The translations under genes were made by a program, and so were the position numbers. The notes under the pieces are model-generated. The model did not search any database. It saw nothing but the letters and a program-made list of their open reading frames with translations, and had not been told where the DNA came from. A stretch of 64,000 nt of DNA from Mycetocola manganoxydans (lineage in GTDB: Bacteria; Actinomycetota; Actinomycetes; Actinomycetales; Microbacteriaceae). Shown here piece by piece: positions 45,742 to 54,809 of this stretch (its first letter is position 1; the number at the start of each line of letters is the position of its first letter). The stretch is from contig NZ_RCUV01000007.1 of the NCBI RefSeq assembly GCF_003667545.1, positions 62,001-126,000 of the forward strand, read 5' to 3'.

Positions 45742-46473
45742 TCAGTCGAGGATGTGCCTGAGGTAGCGTCCCGGTGCGTCGAGGTAGGCCTTCCAGTTCC
45801 GGACGAGATCAAGGTTCTCCCACTCGGCGCGGTGGATGCCGTCCGCCGAGACCTCGAAGATGGTGGCGCCCGGGAGCGACGCGAGTACGGGGGAGTGAGT
45901 CGCGCAGAGAACCTGCGAGCCGTTCGCAACGAGTTCGGACAGGGCGCCGATCATGGCGAGCGTCGAACTGAATGACAGGGCGGCCTCCGGCTCATCGAGG
46001 CAATAGAAGCCGGGCTTGGTGAGGTACGACTCGGTCACGGCGAGGAAGGATTCGCCGTGGCTCATGCTGTGGAAATCACGCCCATTCGGCAGGGAGCCCT
46101 GAAAGGTGTAGTAACCATGCATCGTCTCCGCGCGCAGGAAGAATCCCCACTTGGGAGCGCCCGCGCGCTTGACCAGCCGGATCCAGTCGGCGAGAGGTGA
46201 TTCGGTTGGCAAGGTTTCGTGCGCCGAATGGATCGTTCCGCCCTCCGGCCCGAGCCCGTACGCGGCGGCGGCCGCTTCGACGAGTGTCGACTTGCCGCTC
46301 CCGTTCTCGCCGACGAGAAATGTGACGCCGGCCCCGAGTTCGAGCCCGGATTCGAGAAGTTGGCGGACGGCGGGGATCGTGACCGGCCACTCGCCCGCAG
46401 GGACGTCGGCGTCTGGCATCCGCTCGATGGATCGCACGAGACGCTGGTCGGCGAATGGTTCCGGTGCGGGCAT
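45742..46473 (-). CDS. AAA family ATPase (ABC/RecF-like, no membrane domain)
   Basis: A 243-residue soluble ATPase. Walker A is LVGENGSGKSTL (54-65), MSHGESFL is the ABC-type signature, FYCLDEPEAALSF is Walker B, and the switch His lies in CATHSPVLA. This compact layout matches the AAA_21/AAA_23 predicted ATPases, which resemble SMC/RecF heads without a coiled coil. No nuclease or toxin partner is adjacent, so a defence role is not indicated. CACAAT lies 7 nt before the ATG. It converges with tetR. Confidence 0.88.
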   Translation of the reverse strand: MPAPEPFADQRLVRSIERMPDADVPAGEWPVTIPAVRQLLESGLELGAGVTFLVGENGSGKSTLVEAAAAAYGLGPEGGTIHSAHETLPTESPLADWIRLVKRAGAPKWGFFLRAETMHGYYTFQGSLPNGRDFHSMSHGESFLAVTESYLTKPGFYCLDEPEAALSFSSTLAMIGALSELVANGSQVLCATHSPVLASLPGATIFEVSADGIHRAEWENLDLVRNWKAYLDAPGRYLRHILD

Positions 46474-46512
46474 GCAGCCCATTGTGGCAGCCCAGGCACG
46501 TGGCGTACTTGT

Positions 46513-46533
46513 TATAGCTGAACTAGAACTATA
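46513..46533. promoter_or_regulatory. Candidate GntR/YtrA-type operator overlapping the promoter
   Basis: TATAGCT and AACTATA (6 of 7 complementary) are 7 bp apart and overlap the -10 box of the GntR gene, so binding would block transcription. Autoregulation is inferred from the position. Confidence 0.5.
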
Positions 46534-46537
46534 GAAT
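46532..46537 (+). promoter_or_regulatory. -10 box of the GntR gene, leaderless
   Basis: TAGAAT lies 6 nt before the ATG at 46544. A TTGTTA lies upstream at 46509-46514. Confidence 0.55.
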
Positions 46538-46543
46538 CGACGC

Positions 46544-46897
46544 ATGCTCCTCCGAATCGACCCGTCGTCGCCGACACCGCTGTTCGATCAGCTTGCGGCA
46601 AGCATCCGTGGTGCTGCCATCGCCGGTGGCGTGAAGACAGGGGAACGGCTCCCCGCTGCGCGCGAACTCGCCGACTCGCTCGAACTCAACGTGCATACCG
46701 TGCTTCGCGCCTACCAACTACTGCGCGACGAGGGTCTCGTCGACCTCCGTCGCGGACGTGGAGCCATCATCACCGACCGCGCCGAACGGTACTCGCAACT
46801 CAGTTCGGCCATCGGGGCCGTCGTCGACCAGGCCCGAACCCTCGATATCAACCCGGACACCGTCAGCTCACTCCTCCGAGAGGCCTTCAAGAAATGA
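46544..46897 (+). CDS. GntR family regulator, YtrA subfamily
   Basis: A 117-residue regulator. The winged helix-turn-helix is complete (about 15-80: RLPAARELADSLELNVHTVLRAYQLLRDEGLV, then RRGRGAII), followed by only about 35 residues of helix, the short effector-less form of the YtrA group. Such regulators usually control the adjacent membrane-protein genes. The DUF1648 gene overlaps its end by 4 bp. The message appears leaderless. The operator candidate lies on its own promoter. Confidence 0.92.
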   Translation: MLLRIDPSSPTPLFDQLAASIRGAAIAGGVKTGERLPAARELADSLELNVHTVLRAYQLLRDEGLVDLRRGRGAIITDRAERYSQLSSAIGAVVDQARTLDINPDTVSSLLREAFKK

Positions 46898-47892
46898 CCA
46901 CCGAACCCCGCTCAACCGGACGCAGCCGTCACCTTCTTCTCGGGACCCTCCTCCCGGTCCTCATTGCGGCGGTCGGCGCTGCCGTCGGGATCTCCTGGCT
47001 GCCCGAACTCCCGGATCCGGTCGCCATCCACTGGGGCAGTGACGGCGCAGACGGGTACGGCAGCGCGTGGACTCTCATCCTCATCCCCCTCGGGATCACC
47101 GTGATGTTCACCCTGTTCACTGAGCTGCCCCTTGCCCAGTCCAGACGCCGGGGAGGACTCACCAGCAACGACAAGTTCCTCGTCGTCACGCGTCACTTCC
47201 TCAGCGTCCTGCTGACCGTCGGAACGATCGGGTCACTCGCCGTGCAACGCGGCCTCGCCGACGCATCCGACGCCCCGAACATCGGCGGGCCGATGGTGTT
47301 CGGTGCGGCAGGAGGCATTTCGCTCGCCGTGCTGGTCTGGTTCCTGCTGCCGAAGGCAGTGCCGTCACGGTTCGACGTGGAGCCGGAGGTCGAGCCACTC
47401 GACGTCGCTCCGACGGAGCGGGTGTATTGGGCACGGACCGTTCACGTCTCCGGTCCCGTCATCGTGCTCATCTGCGCCGTCGTCGTGCTCAGCGTCGGCA
47501 CGGTGATCCTCACCTCGATCGCGTCGGACGGCGGGCTGCCCTTTGTCGCCTGGATCTCCGCCTTCGTCGTCGTGCTGTCGATCGGGATGTCGTTCTGGCG
47601 GGTCCGCGCCGACCGCCGCGGGTTCTTGGTGCGAGGCGCACTCGGCTGGCCCCGCGTCAGCATTCCCGCGGCGGACATCGCAGCGGTCCGGGTGGTCGAC
47701 GTCGACCCAACCGCTGACTTCGGCGGCTGGGGCTGGCGTTGGGCACCTGGACGCCGCACCGGCATCATCATGCGACGCGGTGCAGCGATCGAAGTGACCC
47801 GCCGTGACGGGCGCCGACTCGTCGTGACGGTGGACGACGCCGACAATGCAGCAGCTGTGCTCCAGACGGTGCGATCGCGCGTGGCATCCTGA
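46894..47892 (+). CDS. DUF1648 domain membrane protein
   Basis: A 332-residue membrane protein. The first helix is followed by LPDPVAIHWGSDGADGYGS, the DUF1648 hallmark, then further hydrophobic segments (about 55-75, 105-125, 140-160, 190-210, 220-240). The last 90 residues form a soluble PH-like domain with RRGFLVRGALGWPRVSIPAADIAAVRVVDVD. The pairing with a YtrA-type regulator by a 4-bp overlap is common for DUF1648 genes in Gram-positive bacteria, often under cell-envelope stress. Biochemical role unknown. Confidence 0.88.
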   Translation: MTTEPRSTGRSRHLLLGTLLPVLIAAVGAAVGISWLPELPDPVAIHWGSDGADGYGSAWTLILIPLGITVMFTLFTELPLAQSRRRGGLTSNDKFLVVTRHFLSVLLTVGTIGSLAVQRGLADASDAPNIGGPMVFGAAGGISLAVLVWFLLPKAVPSRFDVEPEVEPLDVAPTERVYWARTVHVSGPVIVLICAVVVLSVGTVILTSIASDGGLPFVAWISAFVVVLSIGMSFWRVRADRRGFLVRGALGWPRVSIPAADIAAVRVVDVDPTADFGGWGWRWAPGRRTGIIMRRGAAIEVTRRDGRRLVVTVDDADNAAAVLQTVRSRVAS

Positions 47893-47894
47893 GT

Positions 47895-47956
47895 CGCGAG
47901 TTGCCCGCTTTCACGGGTGTCGGGCGACGAGAACCCGCAAAACCGGGCAACTCGCG
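47895..47956 (+). terminator. Long hairpin behind the DUF1648 gene
   Basis: Perfect 13-bp outer arms (CGCGAGTTGCCCG and its complement) enclose an inner imperfect stem. No T-run follows. Its 5' core TTTCACGGGTGTCGGGCG is nearly the one in the pepN hairpin at 14534-14583. Confidence 0.7.
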
Positions 47957-47960
47957 GCGA

Positions 47961-48182
47961 GGTAGCGGATGACCCGCTATCCTTGAGGCAACGACTGCGA
48001 ACCGGCCATCACCGGGGAGTTTCCGGAAGAACAGCGGCACGAACCTCTGCCGCCCAGTAGAACCGGACGGGTCTGGCCCGTCACAGCCAATGAACGAGCG
48101 GCCGACACGTGCGGCAAGCGAGGTGGTACCGCGGATCTGATCCGCCCTCGCAGGTGAACATCGAGAACCTGCCGGGAGAAAA
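47961..48182 (+). promoter_or_regulatory. T-box riboswitch controlling ileS translation
   Basis: The T-box sequence AGGTGGTACCGCGG is at 48121-48134. The short Stem I has a CCGG/CCGG-closed specifier loop with ATC (Ile) at 48008-48010. In the bound form CGAGG (48119-48123) pairs with CCTCG (48146-48150) and GCGGA with TCCGC around the TGGTACC bulge, the antisequestrator. In the free form CAGGT (48151-48155) pairs with ACCTG (48167-48171) and the adjacent CTC-GC segment pairs with the GGG of the ribosome site at 48174-48176. The two folds share 48146-48150. No T-run exists, so control should act on translation. Confidence 0.95.
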
Positions 48183-51100
48183 ATGCCTTACCCCAAGTCA
48201 TCAGACGAATCGCTCCAGACCGGGGCCGCGTTCGGCGTCACATCGTCGCCCCGTTTCCCCGACATCGAGAAGGACATCCTCGAGTTCTGGAAGACCGACG
48301 CGACCTTTGAGGCATCCGTCTCGCAGCGGGAAGGCGCCGACGAGTGGGTCTTCTACGACGGCCCTCCGTTTGCGAACGGCCTGCCGCACTACGGCCACCT
48401 CCTCACCGGCTATGCCAAGGACGTGTTCCCGCGCTACCAGAGTATGCGCGGCAAGCAGGTGCACCGCCGTTTCGGCTGGGACACCCACGGCCTTCCTGCA
48501 GAACTCGAGGCGGAGCGCCAGCTCGGCATCACAGACAAGAGCCAGATCGAAGAGATGGGCATCGCGGCGTTCAACGGCACCGCCCGGGATGCGGTCCTCA
48601 AGTACACCGAGGACTGGGAACGGTACGTGACGCGCCAGGCGCGGTGGGTGGACTTCGAGAACGACTACAAGACACTCGACATCACCTTCATGGAGAGTGT
48701 CATCTGGGCGTTCAAGCAGCTCCATGACAAGGGACTCGCGTACGAGGGTTACCGGGTGCTGCCGTACTGCTGGCGTGACCAGACCCCGCTGTCCAACCAC
48801 GAACTGCGCATGGACGACGACGTTTACAAGATGCGCCAGGACCAGACCGTCACCGTGACGTTCCCGCTCGTCGGCATGAAGGCCGAGTCGCTCGGACTCA
48901 CCGGCGTGCGAGCGCTCGCGTGGACGACAACGCCGTGGACCCTGCCGACCAACGCGGCCCTCGCCGTGGGTCCCGACATCGAGTACGCCGTTCTTCCCGC
49001 CGGACCGAACGGCACACCGGATGCCACGGTGCTGCGCGAAAAGGACGGCACCGGCGGAACCACCGAGGTGCTCGGGGGCGAATATCTGCTCGCCACGGCC
49101 CTCGTCGGCAACTACGCGAAGGACCTCGGTTACGAGTCCGCAGCGGATGCCGTCGCCGCGATCTCTCGCACCGTCGTCGGCTCCGAGCTGCAGGACGTCA
49201 GCTACGACCGTCTCTTCGACTACTACTCCGATGTGGAGGAGTACGGGATGCAGAACGCGTGGCGCGTCCTCGTTGCCGACTACGTCACCCTCGAAGACGG
49301 AACAGGTATCGTCCACCAGTCACCCGCATACGGTGAAGAGGACCAGAAGATCTGCGAGGCAGCGGGCATCCCGGTCATCATCTCGCTCGATGACGGCGGA
49401 AAGTTCCTGCCCGAGGTGACCGACGTCGCCGGCCAGCTGTGGTCGGACGCCAACAAGCCGCTCACCCAGTTGCTCAAGGCGGAGGGCCGGCTGCTGCGCC
49501 AGTCGAGCTACGAGCACTCGTACCCGCACTGCTGGCGCTGCCGCAACCCGCTCATCTACAAGGCGGTGTCGAGCTGGTTCATCCGCGTGCCCGAGTTCCG
49601 CGACCGCATGGTCGACCTCAACGAGCAGATCAACTGGGTTCCCGAGAACGTCAAGCACGGCCAGTTCGGCAAGTGGATCGGCAACGCCCGTGACTGGTCG
49701 ATCAGCCGCAACCGGTACTGGGGATCACCCATCCCGGTCTGGAAGAGCGACAACCCGGAGTACCCGCGCATCGACGTGTACGGCTCTCTCGACGAACTCG
49801 AGCAGGACTTCGGGGTCCGTCCGACCGACCTTCACCGTCCGTTCATCGACGAGCTCACCCGCCCGAACCCGGATGACCCGACCGGGCAGTCGACGATGCG
49901 CCGTATCACCGACGTGCTCGACGTCTGGTTCGACTCCGGATCGATGCCGTTCGCCCAGGTGCACTACCCGTTCGAGAACCGCGAGTGGTTCGACTCGCAC
50001 AACCCCGCCGACTTCATCGTCGAGTACATCGGCCAGACCCGTGGCTGGTTCTACACCCTCCACGTCCTGTCGACCGCTCTCTTCGACCGTCCCGCGTTCA
50101 AGAACGTCGTCAGCCACGGCATCGTTCTCGGCAGCGACGGGCAGAAGATGTCGAAGTCGCTCCGCAATTACCCCGACGTCAACGAGGTCTTCGACCGCGA
50201 CGGGTCGGATGCCATGCGCTGGTTCCTGATGTCGAGTTCTGTCCTGCGCGGCGGCAACCTCGTCGTCACCGAGGAAGGCATCCGTGAGGGGGTGCGGCAG
50301 ATGTTGCTCCCCCTCTGGAACACGTGGTACTTCTTCAGCCTGTACGCCAACACGGCGCGGGAGGGCGGGTACGACGCGAAGCGACGGACCGACTCGAGCG
50401 ACGTGCTCGACCGGTACATCCTCGCCAAGAGCCGGGTCATGCTCACCGAGGTCACCGCGCACCTCGACAACCTCGACTCCACGCTCGCAGCGGCCACCCT
50501 GCGCGACTTCGCCGACGTCCTGACCAACTGGTACGTCCGCCGTTCGCGCGACCGGTTCTGGGTCGGCGTCTCCGACGACGGCAGCGGAACCGAGGCATTC
50601 GACACGCTGTACACCGTGCTCGAGACGCTGACGCGCGCCGCTGCACCTCTTCTCCCGCTTGTCTCCGAGCGGATCTGGAAGGACCTCACCGGAGGGCGCA
50701 GCATCCATCTCGCCGACTGGCCAGACGCGGGCGAACTGCCAGAGGACGACGTGCTCGTGACCGCGATGGACTCGATCCGCGTGATCAGCTCCACCGTCCT
50801 GTCGCTGCGCAAGCAGGCAGGCAAGCGCGTGCGCCTGCCGCTGGCGAGCCTCACCGTCGTCGCACCGGACCCGAGCATCCTCGAGCCGTTCTCCGACATC
50901 CTCCGTGACGAACTCAACGTCAAGGAGGTCCGGTTCGTGCAGTTCGCCGAATCGAGTGCCGCCGACTACGGCATCACCTCGCGACTGACCGTCAACGCCC
51001 GCGCGGCCGGGCCGCGCCTCGGCAAGACCGTGCAGACCGCGATCAAGGCGGCTCGCTCCGGTGACTGGAGTGAAGAAAACGGCATCGTCGTCGCCGGCGG

Positions 51101-51590
51101 CATCGCGCTCGAAGCGGGGGAGTACGACCTCGTGCTCGAGACCGCATCAGACGCGTCGTCCGATTCCGCGCTCGCACTCCTCGCCGGCGGCGGGTTCGTC
51201 CTGCTCGACACAGCGACCACTCCTGCGCTCGAAGCGGAAGGCCTCGCCCGCGACGTCGTCCGTTCGGTCCAGGACACCCGCAAGGCGGCAGGCTTCGACG
51301 TGAGCGACCGGATCGCTCTCGGACTCGTCTTCGCCGATCCAGGCGACGCGGATGCCGTCTCCTTCGTCACCGAGGTCGACATCGCCGCCGAGACGCTCGC
51401 GACCACCTCGTCCATCCACGTCCTCGACGAGGTGCCGGAGGCATCCCGAGTCGGCACACCCGCCGAATGGCTTCCGGGCCTGCTCGACGGCGACGTGGAG
51501 TTCTACCAGGAGTTCGCGGCCGGCGCTTTCGCCAACGCCGGAGCGTTCACCGTGGCCGTCCGCCGCGCTACCAGGAGCATCAATGTCTGA
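48183..51590 (+). CDS. ileS: Isoleucyl-tRNA synthetase
   Basis: A 1135-residue class Ia synthetase charging tRNA-Ile. The HIGH-type motif is PHYGH (68-72) and KMSKS is intact at 655-659. The CP1 editing domain lies roughly at 200-420, and the anticodon-binding and C-terminal domains follow. The Glu/Asp-rich C-terminal extension and the length fit the eukaryote-like IleS of actinobacteria, often less sensitive to mupirocin; that trait is not tested here. GGGAG lies 4 nt before the ATG and is the sequestered site of the T-box. folC overlaps its end by 8 bp. Confidence 0.97.
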   Translation: MPYPKSSDESLQTGAAFGVTSSPRFPDIEKDILEFWKTDATFEASVSQREGADEWVFYDGPPFANGLPHYGHLLTGYAKDVFPRYQSMRGKQVHRRFGWDTHGLPAELEAERQLGITDKSQIEEMGIAAFNGTARDAVLKYTEDWERYVTRQARWVDFENDYKTLDITFMESVIWAFKQLHDKGLAYEGYRVLPYCWRDQTPLSNHELRMDDDVYKMRQDQTVTVTFPLVGMKAESLGLTGVRALAWTTTPWTLPTNAALAVGPDIEYAVLPAGPNGTPDATVLREKDGTGGTTEVLGGEYLLATALVGNYAKDLGYESAADAVAAISRTVVGSELQDVSYDRLFDYYSDVEEYGMQNAWRVLVADYVTLEDGTGIVHQSPAYGEEDQKICEAAGIPVIISLDDGGKFLPEVTDVAGQLWSDANKPLTQLLKAEGRLLRQSSYEHSYPHCWRCRNPLIYKAVSSWFIRVPEFRDRMVDLNEQINWVPENVKHGQFGKWIGNARDWSISRNRYWGSPIPVWKSDNPEYPRIDVYGSLDELEQDFGVRPTDLHRPFIDELTRPNPDDPTGQSTMRRITDVLDVWFDSGSMPFAQVHYPFENREWFDSHNPADFIVEYIGQTRGWFYTLHVLSTALFDRPAFKNVVSHGIVLGSDGQKMSKSLRNYPDVNEVFDRDGSDAMRWFLMSSSVLRGGNLVVTEEGIREGVRQMLLPLWNTWYFFSLYANTAREGGYDAKRRTDSSDVLDRYILAKSRVMLTEVTAHLDNLDSTLAAATLRDFADVLTNWYVRRSRDRFWVGVSDDGSGTEAFDTLYTVLETLTRAAAPLLPLVSERIWKDLTGGRSIHLADWPDAGELPEDDVLVTAMDSIRVISSTVLSLRKQAGKRVRLPLASLTVVAPDPSILEPFSDILRDELNVKEVRFVQFAESSAADYGITSRLTVNARAAGPRLGKTVQTAIKAARSGDWSEENGIVVAGGIALEAGEYDLVLETASDASSDSALALLAGGGFVLLDTATTPALEAEGLARDVVRSVQDTRKAAGFDVSDRIALGLVFADPGDADAVSFVTEVDIAAETLATTSSIHVLDEVPEASRVGTPAEWLPGLLDGDVEFYQEFAAGAFANAGAFTVAVRRATRSINV

Positions 51591-52953
51591 CAGGGACGAG
51601 ATCAACGACGAATTCGCTGAGCAGGGCCGTGCGGTGTATGAAGCACTGCTGGCCCGCACAGGGGAAGGTGCGCCGCAGCCGCGGCTCGAGCCGACCCGGC
51701 GCGCGCTCGACCTGCTGGGGGACCCCCAACGGGCGTATCCGATCATCCAGCTCGCCGGTACCAACGGCAAGACGAGCACCAGCAGGATGATCGAGGGGAT
51801 CCTCCGCGGCTACGGACTCCGAACCGGCCTGTTCACGAGTCCGCACCTGGTCTCGTTCAACGAACGGATCGTCGTCGACGGCGAACCGATCTCGAACGAG
51901 ACCCTCGTGCGCAACTGGGAGGACATCCAGCCGTACCTCAACATGGTCGACCTCGAGCTCGAGGAGGCCGGCGAGCCGACGCTCACTTTCTTCGAGGTGC
52001 TCACCGTCCTCGGTTTCGCCGTGTTCGCCGACGCGCCCGTCGACGTCGCGGTTGTCGAAGTGGGCATGGGCGGCGAGTGGGACTCCACCAATGTCGCCGA
52101 CGCCGCGATCGCCGTGTTCACGCCGATCGACCTCGACCACACCAACCGGCTCGGCTCGACCATCGCCGAGATCGCCCGAACCAAATCCGGAATCATCAAA
52201 CCGGCGGCAACCGTCGTGACGGCGGCGCAGCATCCGGATGCGATGGCGCAATTGAAAAACGCCGCTGAGCTCTCCGAAGCACCCATTGTCGTCCAGGACG
52301 TCGACTTCGCCCTCACGAGTGACGTCGTCGCGGTCGGCGGCCAGGTGATCAGCGTCCGGGGACGTGCCGGCGAATACACCGACCTGTACCTGCCGCTCTA
52401 CGGTGACCACCAGGGGCAGAATGCGGCCCTCGCCGTCGCAACGGTGGAGACCTTCCTCGGCAACGGACTGCAGCGGCTCTCGACGGACCCGCTCACCGAG
52501 GGTCTCACCGAGGTGGAGTCGCCCGGCCGGCTGCAGCTCGTCGGCATCGAGCCGACGGTGCTCGTCGATGCCGCCCACAACCCGCACGGCGCTCGGTCGC
52601 TCGAGGCAGCGCTCGGCAAGTACTTCGACTTCCGCGAGATCGTGTTCGTGCTCGGGGTTCTCGGCGACAAGGACGCCGAGGGGATCCTCGAGGTCCTCGC
52701 GCCGCTCGCAGCGCGCATCCACCTCACCGCGTCCACGTCGACCCGCTCCGTCCCGGTCGACGAACTCACCGACCGCGCTCGCGCGAGAATCGACCCACGC
52801 CTCCTGCACAGCTTCGACAGCCTCGAGGACGCCGTCTTCGAGGCGCGGGAGTGGGCCAACGAGGGCGAGTCACGGCTCGTCGTCGTCACCGGTTCCGTGG
52901 TGCTCGCCGGCGAAGTCGTCGTGATGGCCGAAGACAACGGGTGGAAGAAATGA
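51583..52953 (+). CDS. folC: Folylpolyglutamate synthase / dihydrofolate synthase
   Basis: A 456-residue Mur-ligase-like enzyme. The ATP loop is [11 protein letters not shown] (57-67), [13 protein letters not shown] the next conserved block, and [15 protein letters not shown] and [15 protein letters not shown] follow. The C-terminal domain has [13 protein letters not shown]. It adds glutamates to folates, and in most bacteria also makes dihydrofolate. The ATG overlaps ileS by 8 bp and follows AGGAG inside it. Co-expression with ileS is therefore expected. Confidence 0.95.
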   Translation: MSDRDEINDEFAEQGRAVYEALLARTGEGAPQPRLEPTRRALDLLGDPQRAYPIIQLAGTNGKTSTSRMIEGILRGYGLRTGLFTSPHLVSFNERIVVDGEPISNETLVRNWEDIQPYLNMVDLELEEAGEPTLTFFEVLTVLGFAVFADAPVDVAVVEVGMGGEWDSTNVADAAIAVFTPIDLDHTNRLGSTIAEIARTKSGIIKPAATVVTAAQHPDAMAQLKNAAELSEAPIVVQDVDFALTSDVVAVGGQVISVRGRAGEYTDLYLPLYGDHQGQNAALAVATVETFLGNGLQRLSTDPLTEGLTEVESPGRLQLVGIEPTVLVDAAHNPHGARSLEAALGKYFDFREIVFVLGVLGDKDAEGILEVLAPLAARIHLTASTSTRSVPVDELTDRARARIDPRLLHSFDSLEDAVFEAREWANEGESRLVVVTGSVVLAGEVVVMAEDNGWKK

Positions 52954-53309
52954 GGGGCGGCAACCGCGGGGTCCGCCAGTCGCTCGCCTCGATCGTCCTC
53001 GCCTTCGAACTCATCGTCGTGTTCCTCGCCGCCCTCGTTGCGTGGGGACTCAAGGTACAGCCCGGCCCTGTCGCACTCATCGGCGGCGGCGTCATCTGTC
53101 TCGCGATCGTCGCGACGCTCGCCCTGCTGCGCTACGACTGGGCGTTCGTCCTCGGCTGGGTGCTGCAAGGCGTTATCGTTGCCACGGGCATCTTCGTGCC
53201 GGCGATGTGGATCGTCGGACTCGTCTTCGCGGGCATGTGGGTGTACAGCATGGTCGTCGGCGGTCGCATCGATCGCCAGAAATCTGCCGCACAGGGAATG
53301 GAAAGTTAG
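52950..53309 (+). CDS. DUF4233 membrane protein
   Basis: A 119-residue membrane protein with four hydrophobic segments (about 12-33, 39-60, 64-82, 85-103) and a basic C-terminal tail. It matches DUF4233, which is found almost only between folC and ndk in actinobacteria. The function is unknown. Its ATG overlaps the folC stop by 4 bp and ndk begins 3 bp after its stop, so it belongs to the ileS-folC-ndk transcript. Confidence 0.88.
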   Translation: MRGGNRGVRQSLASIVLAFELIVVFLAALVAWGLKVQPGPVALIGGGVICLAIVATLALLRYDWAFVLGWVLQGVIVATGIFVPAMWIVGLVFAGMWVYSMVVGGRIDRQKSAAQGMES

Positions 53310-53312
53310 AAC

Positions 53313-53726
53313 ATGGTTGAAGAAACACTCGTCCTGATTAAGCCCGATGGCGTCGCACGCAGCCTGACCGGGGAGATTCTCCGCCGGATCGAGGCCAAGG
53401 GATACTCGCTCGTCGACATCCGCATGGTCCAGCCCGAGCGTGACATCCTCGCCGCGCACTACGCAGAGCACGAGGGCAAGCCGTTCTACGAGCCCCTCGT
53501 CGAGTTCATGCTCTCCGGCCCGATCGTCGCCATCCGCGTCGCCGGTGACCGCGTGATCGAGGGATTCCGGATGCTGTCAGGCACCACGGACCCGACCCTC
53601 GCCGCTCCCGGCACGATCCGCGGCGACTTCGGTCGCGACTGGGGCCTCAAGGTTCAGCAGAACCTCGTTCACGGCTCAGACAGCCCCGAGTCCGCAGCGC
53701 GCGAACTCGCGCTCTGGTTCGCGTAA
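53313..53726 (+). CDS. ndk: Nucleoside diphosphate kinase
   Basis: A 137-residue NDK that balances nucleoside triphosphate pools. The phosphorylated His120 is in NLVHGSDS. Conserved Lys10 in VLIKPDGV, Arg and Thr around 84-92 (GFRMLSGTTDP) and Tyr50 are in place. It is the last gene of the ileS operon. The intergenic region after it holds a hairpin shared with the convergent VKOR gene. Confidence 0.97.
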   Translation: MVEETLVLIKPDGVARSLTGEILRRIEAKGYSLVDIRMVQPERDILAAHYAEHEGKPFYEPLVEFMLSGPIVAIRVAGDRVIEGFRMLSGTTDPTLAAPGTIRGDFGRDWGLKVQQNLVHGSDSPESAARELALWFA

Positions 53727-53803
53727 CCCGTCTCGTTTCGCGCGCGGCGGCATCCTGGGTCTCTCGGGGTGCCGCCGTTTTCGCGTTCGTTCGCGGGCTC
53801 GCG

Positions 53804-53866
53804 CGTTTCAAGGGACGCAAACCGTTGTTCTCCGCCCGAATGGGAGCAGTTTGCGTCCCTCGAACG
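53804..53866. terminator. Shared hairpin between ndk and the VKOR gene
   Basis: Perfect 12-bp arms AGGGACGCAAAC (53811) and GTTTGCGTCCCT (ending 53860), with further imperfect pairing inside and outside. No T-run. The whole 145-bp gap between the convergent genes contains only this. Confidence 0.7.
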
Positions 53867-53871
53867 GATGG

Positions 53872-54471
53872 TCAGAGCGTCGCGAGCACGTCGAGCCGCA
53901 ACTGGGCGAGCACAGCGATGACCACGTAGCAGCCGAACGTCAGCACGACGATCCAGCCGGACAGAACGCGAGCGGCCGAACGGATGCTCCGCGGCACCGG
54001 CAGGATCCCGTTGGCCAGGTTCCTGAGGGTGACCGCCCAGAACAGGGGAATCGTCACAGCCCACGTCACCATGCACCACGGACACAGCGTTCCGAGCACG
54101 AAGATGCTCTGCGAGATGAGCCAGAGCACGAACGCGAAGGCTGCGGTCACGCCGAGCTGGAACAGCAGCAGGAACCACCGGTCGAAGCGTGCGCCGGCGA
54201 GCAGCGCTCCTCCGACCATGATCGGCGCGACCCACCCGGCAAGACCGAGCACCGGATTCGGGAACCCGAACGCAGCCCCCTGCCAGGAGGAGAGGTTTGC
54301 TGCGCACTGGACCAGCACGCTGTAGTCGCACGAGAGTGCCACGCCGGGGGACTCGAGGGAGACGAACTTCTCGACGGTCAGCGCGAAAGCGGCGATCCAG
54401 CCGATCGTCCCTGCGACGAGGAGGAAGACTGCGAAGCCGACCGGACGGCTGGAGATTTCGGGCTGGCTCAC
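53872..54471 (-). CDS. Vitamin K epoxide reductase family protein
   Basis: A 199-residue integral membrane protein with about five helices. The redox cysteines are Cys48 and Cys56 in the first extracytoplasmic loop and the CPWC pair Cys130/Cys133, the VKOR arrangement. It should reoxidise an extracytoplasmic thioredoxin-like partner using quinone, replacing DsbB. No partner gene adjoins it. The start is GTG 54471; CATAAT lies 7 nt upstream, in line with a short leader. It converges with ndk. Confidence 0.92.
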   Translation of the reverse strand: MSQPEISSRPVGFAVFLLVAGTIGWIAAFALTVEKFVSLESPGVALSCDYSVLVQCAANLSSWQGAAFGFPNPVLGLAGWVAPIMVGGALLAGARFDRWFLLLFQLGVTAAFAFVLWLISQSIFVLGTLCPWCMVTWAVTIPLFWAVTLRNLANGILPVPRSIRSAARVLSGWIVVLTFGCYVVIAVLAQLRLDVLATL

Positions 54472-54535
54472 TCCTCGGATTATGCCACGCGGTTACGGAT
54501 CACCCGGGTCGAGCGCACGGGGAGAGGCCGGTCCG

Positions 54536-54544
54536 TGCGATAAT
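54536..54544 (+). promoter_or_regulatory. Extended -10 promoter of rne
   Basis: TGC followed by GATAAT (54539-54544) reads as an extended -10 element; there is no good -35. It gives a leader of about 255 nt. Confidence 0.45.
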
Positions 54545-54550
54545 GACAGG

Positions 54551-54809
54551 ACGAGGACAGGGCCGCGCCCTGGACCCGTACAACGAAAGGCTTATCGGGT
54601 CAGCGGTCGTAACGAAACGACCAGGATCCGGTGTTCGACGGAAAGAGTTTCGTCGGTCACAACGACCGACAGAGAAGGTGTGGGGCTAGAGCCAGAGGGC
54701 CGGCACCACGCAGACAGAATTTGCGGGGGGAACGCGCAAGCGGCCCACCGCTCGATATTTCCCGTAAGGGCGGCGCGGTTCGCCCCGCCGGATGAGGAGT
54801 CCACCAGTA
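54551..54809 (+). promoter_or_regulatory. Long structured 5' leader of RNase E
   Basis: About 260 nt between the promoter candidate and the rne start hold no credible reading frame but several inverted repeats. Examples are GGTCGT/ACGACC at 54605-54622, TTTCGTCGGTC/GACCGAC around 54647-54671, and GGCGCGG/CCCCGCC near the ribosome site (GAGGAG, 54795-54800). RNase E genes in other bacteria are autoregulated through such leaders; here that is an inference. Confidence 0.5.

Noticed and set aside
45742-46473. Lone AAA ATPase as part of a defence system
   Set aside because: No nuclease, toxin or reverse transcriptase gene adjoins it. Its neighbours are regulators and a DUF1648 gene, and the small size fits housekeeping predicted ATPases.
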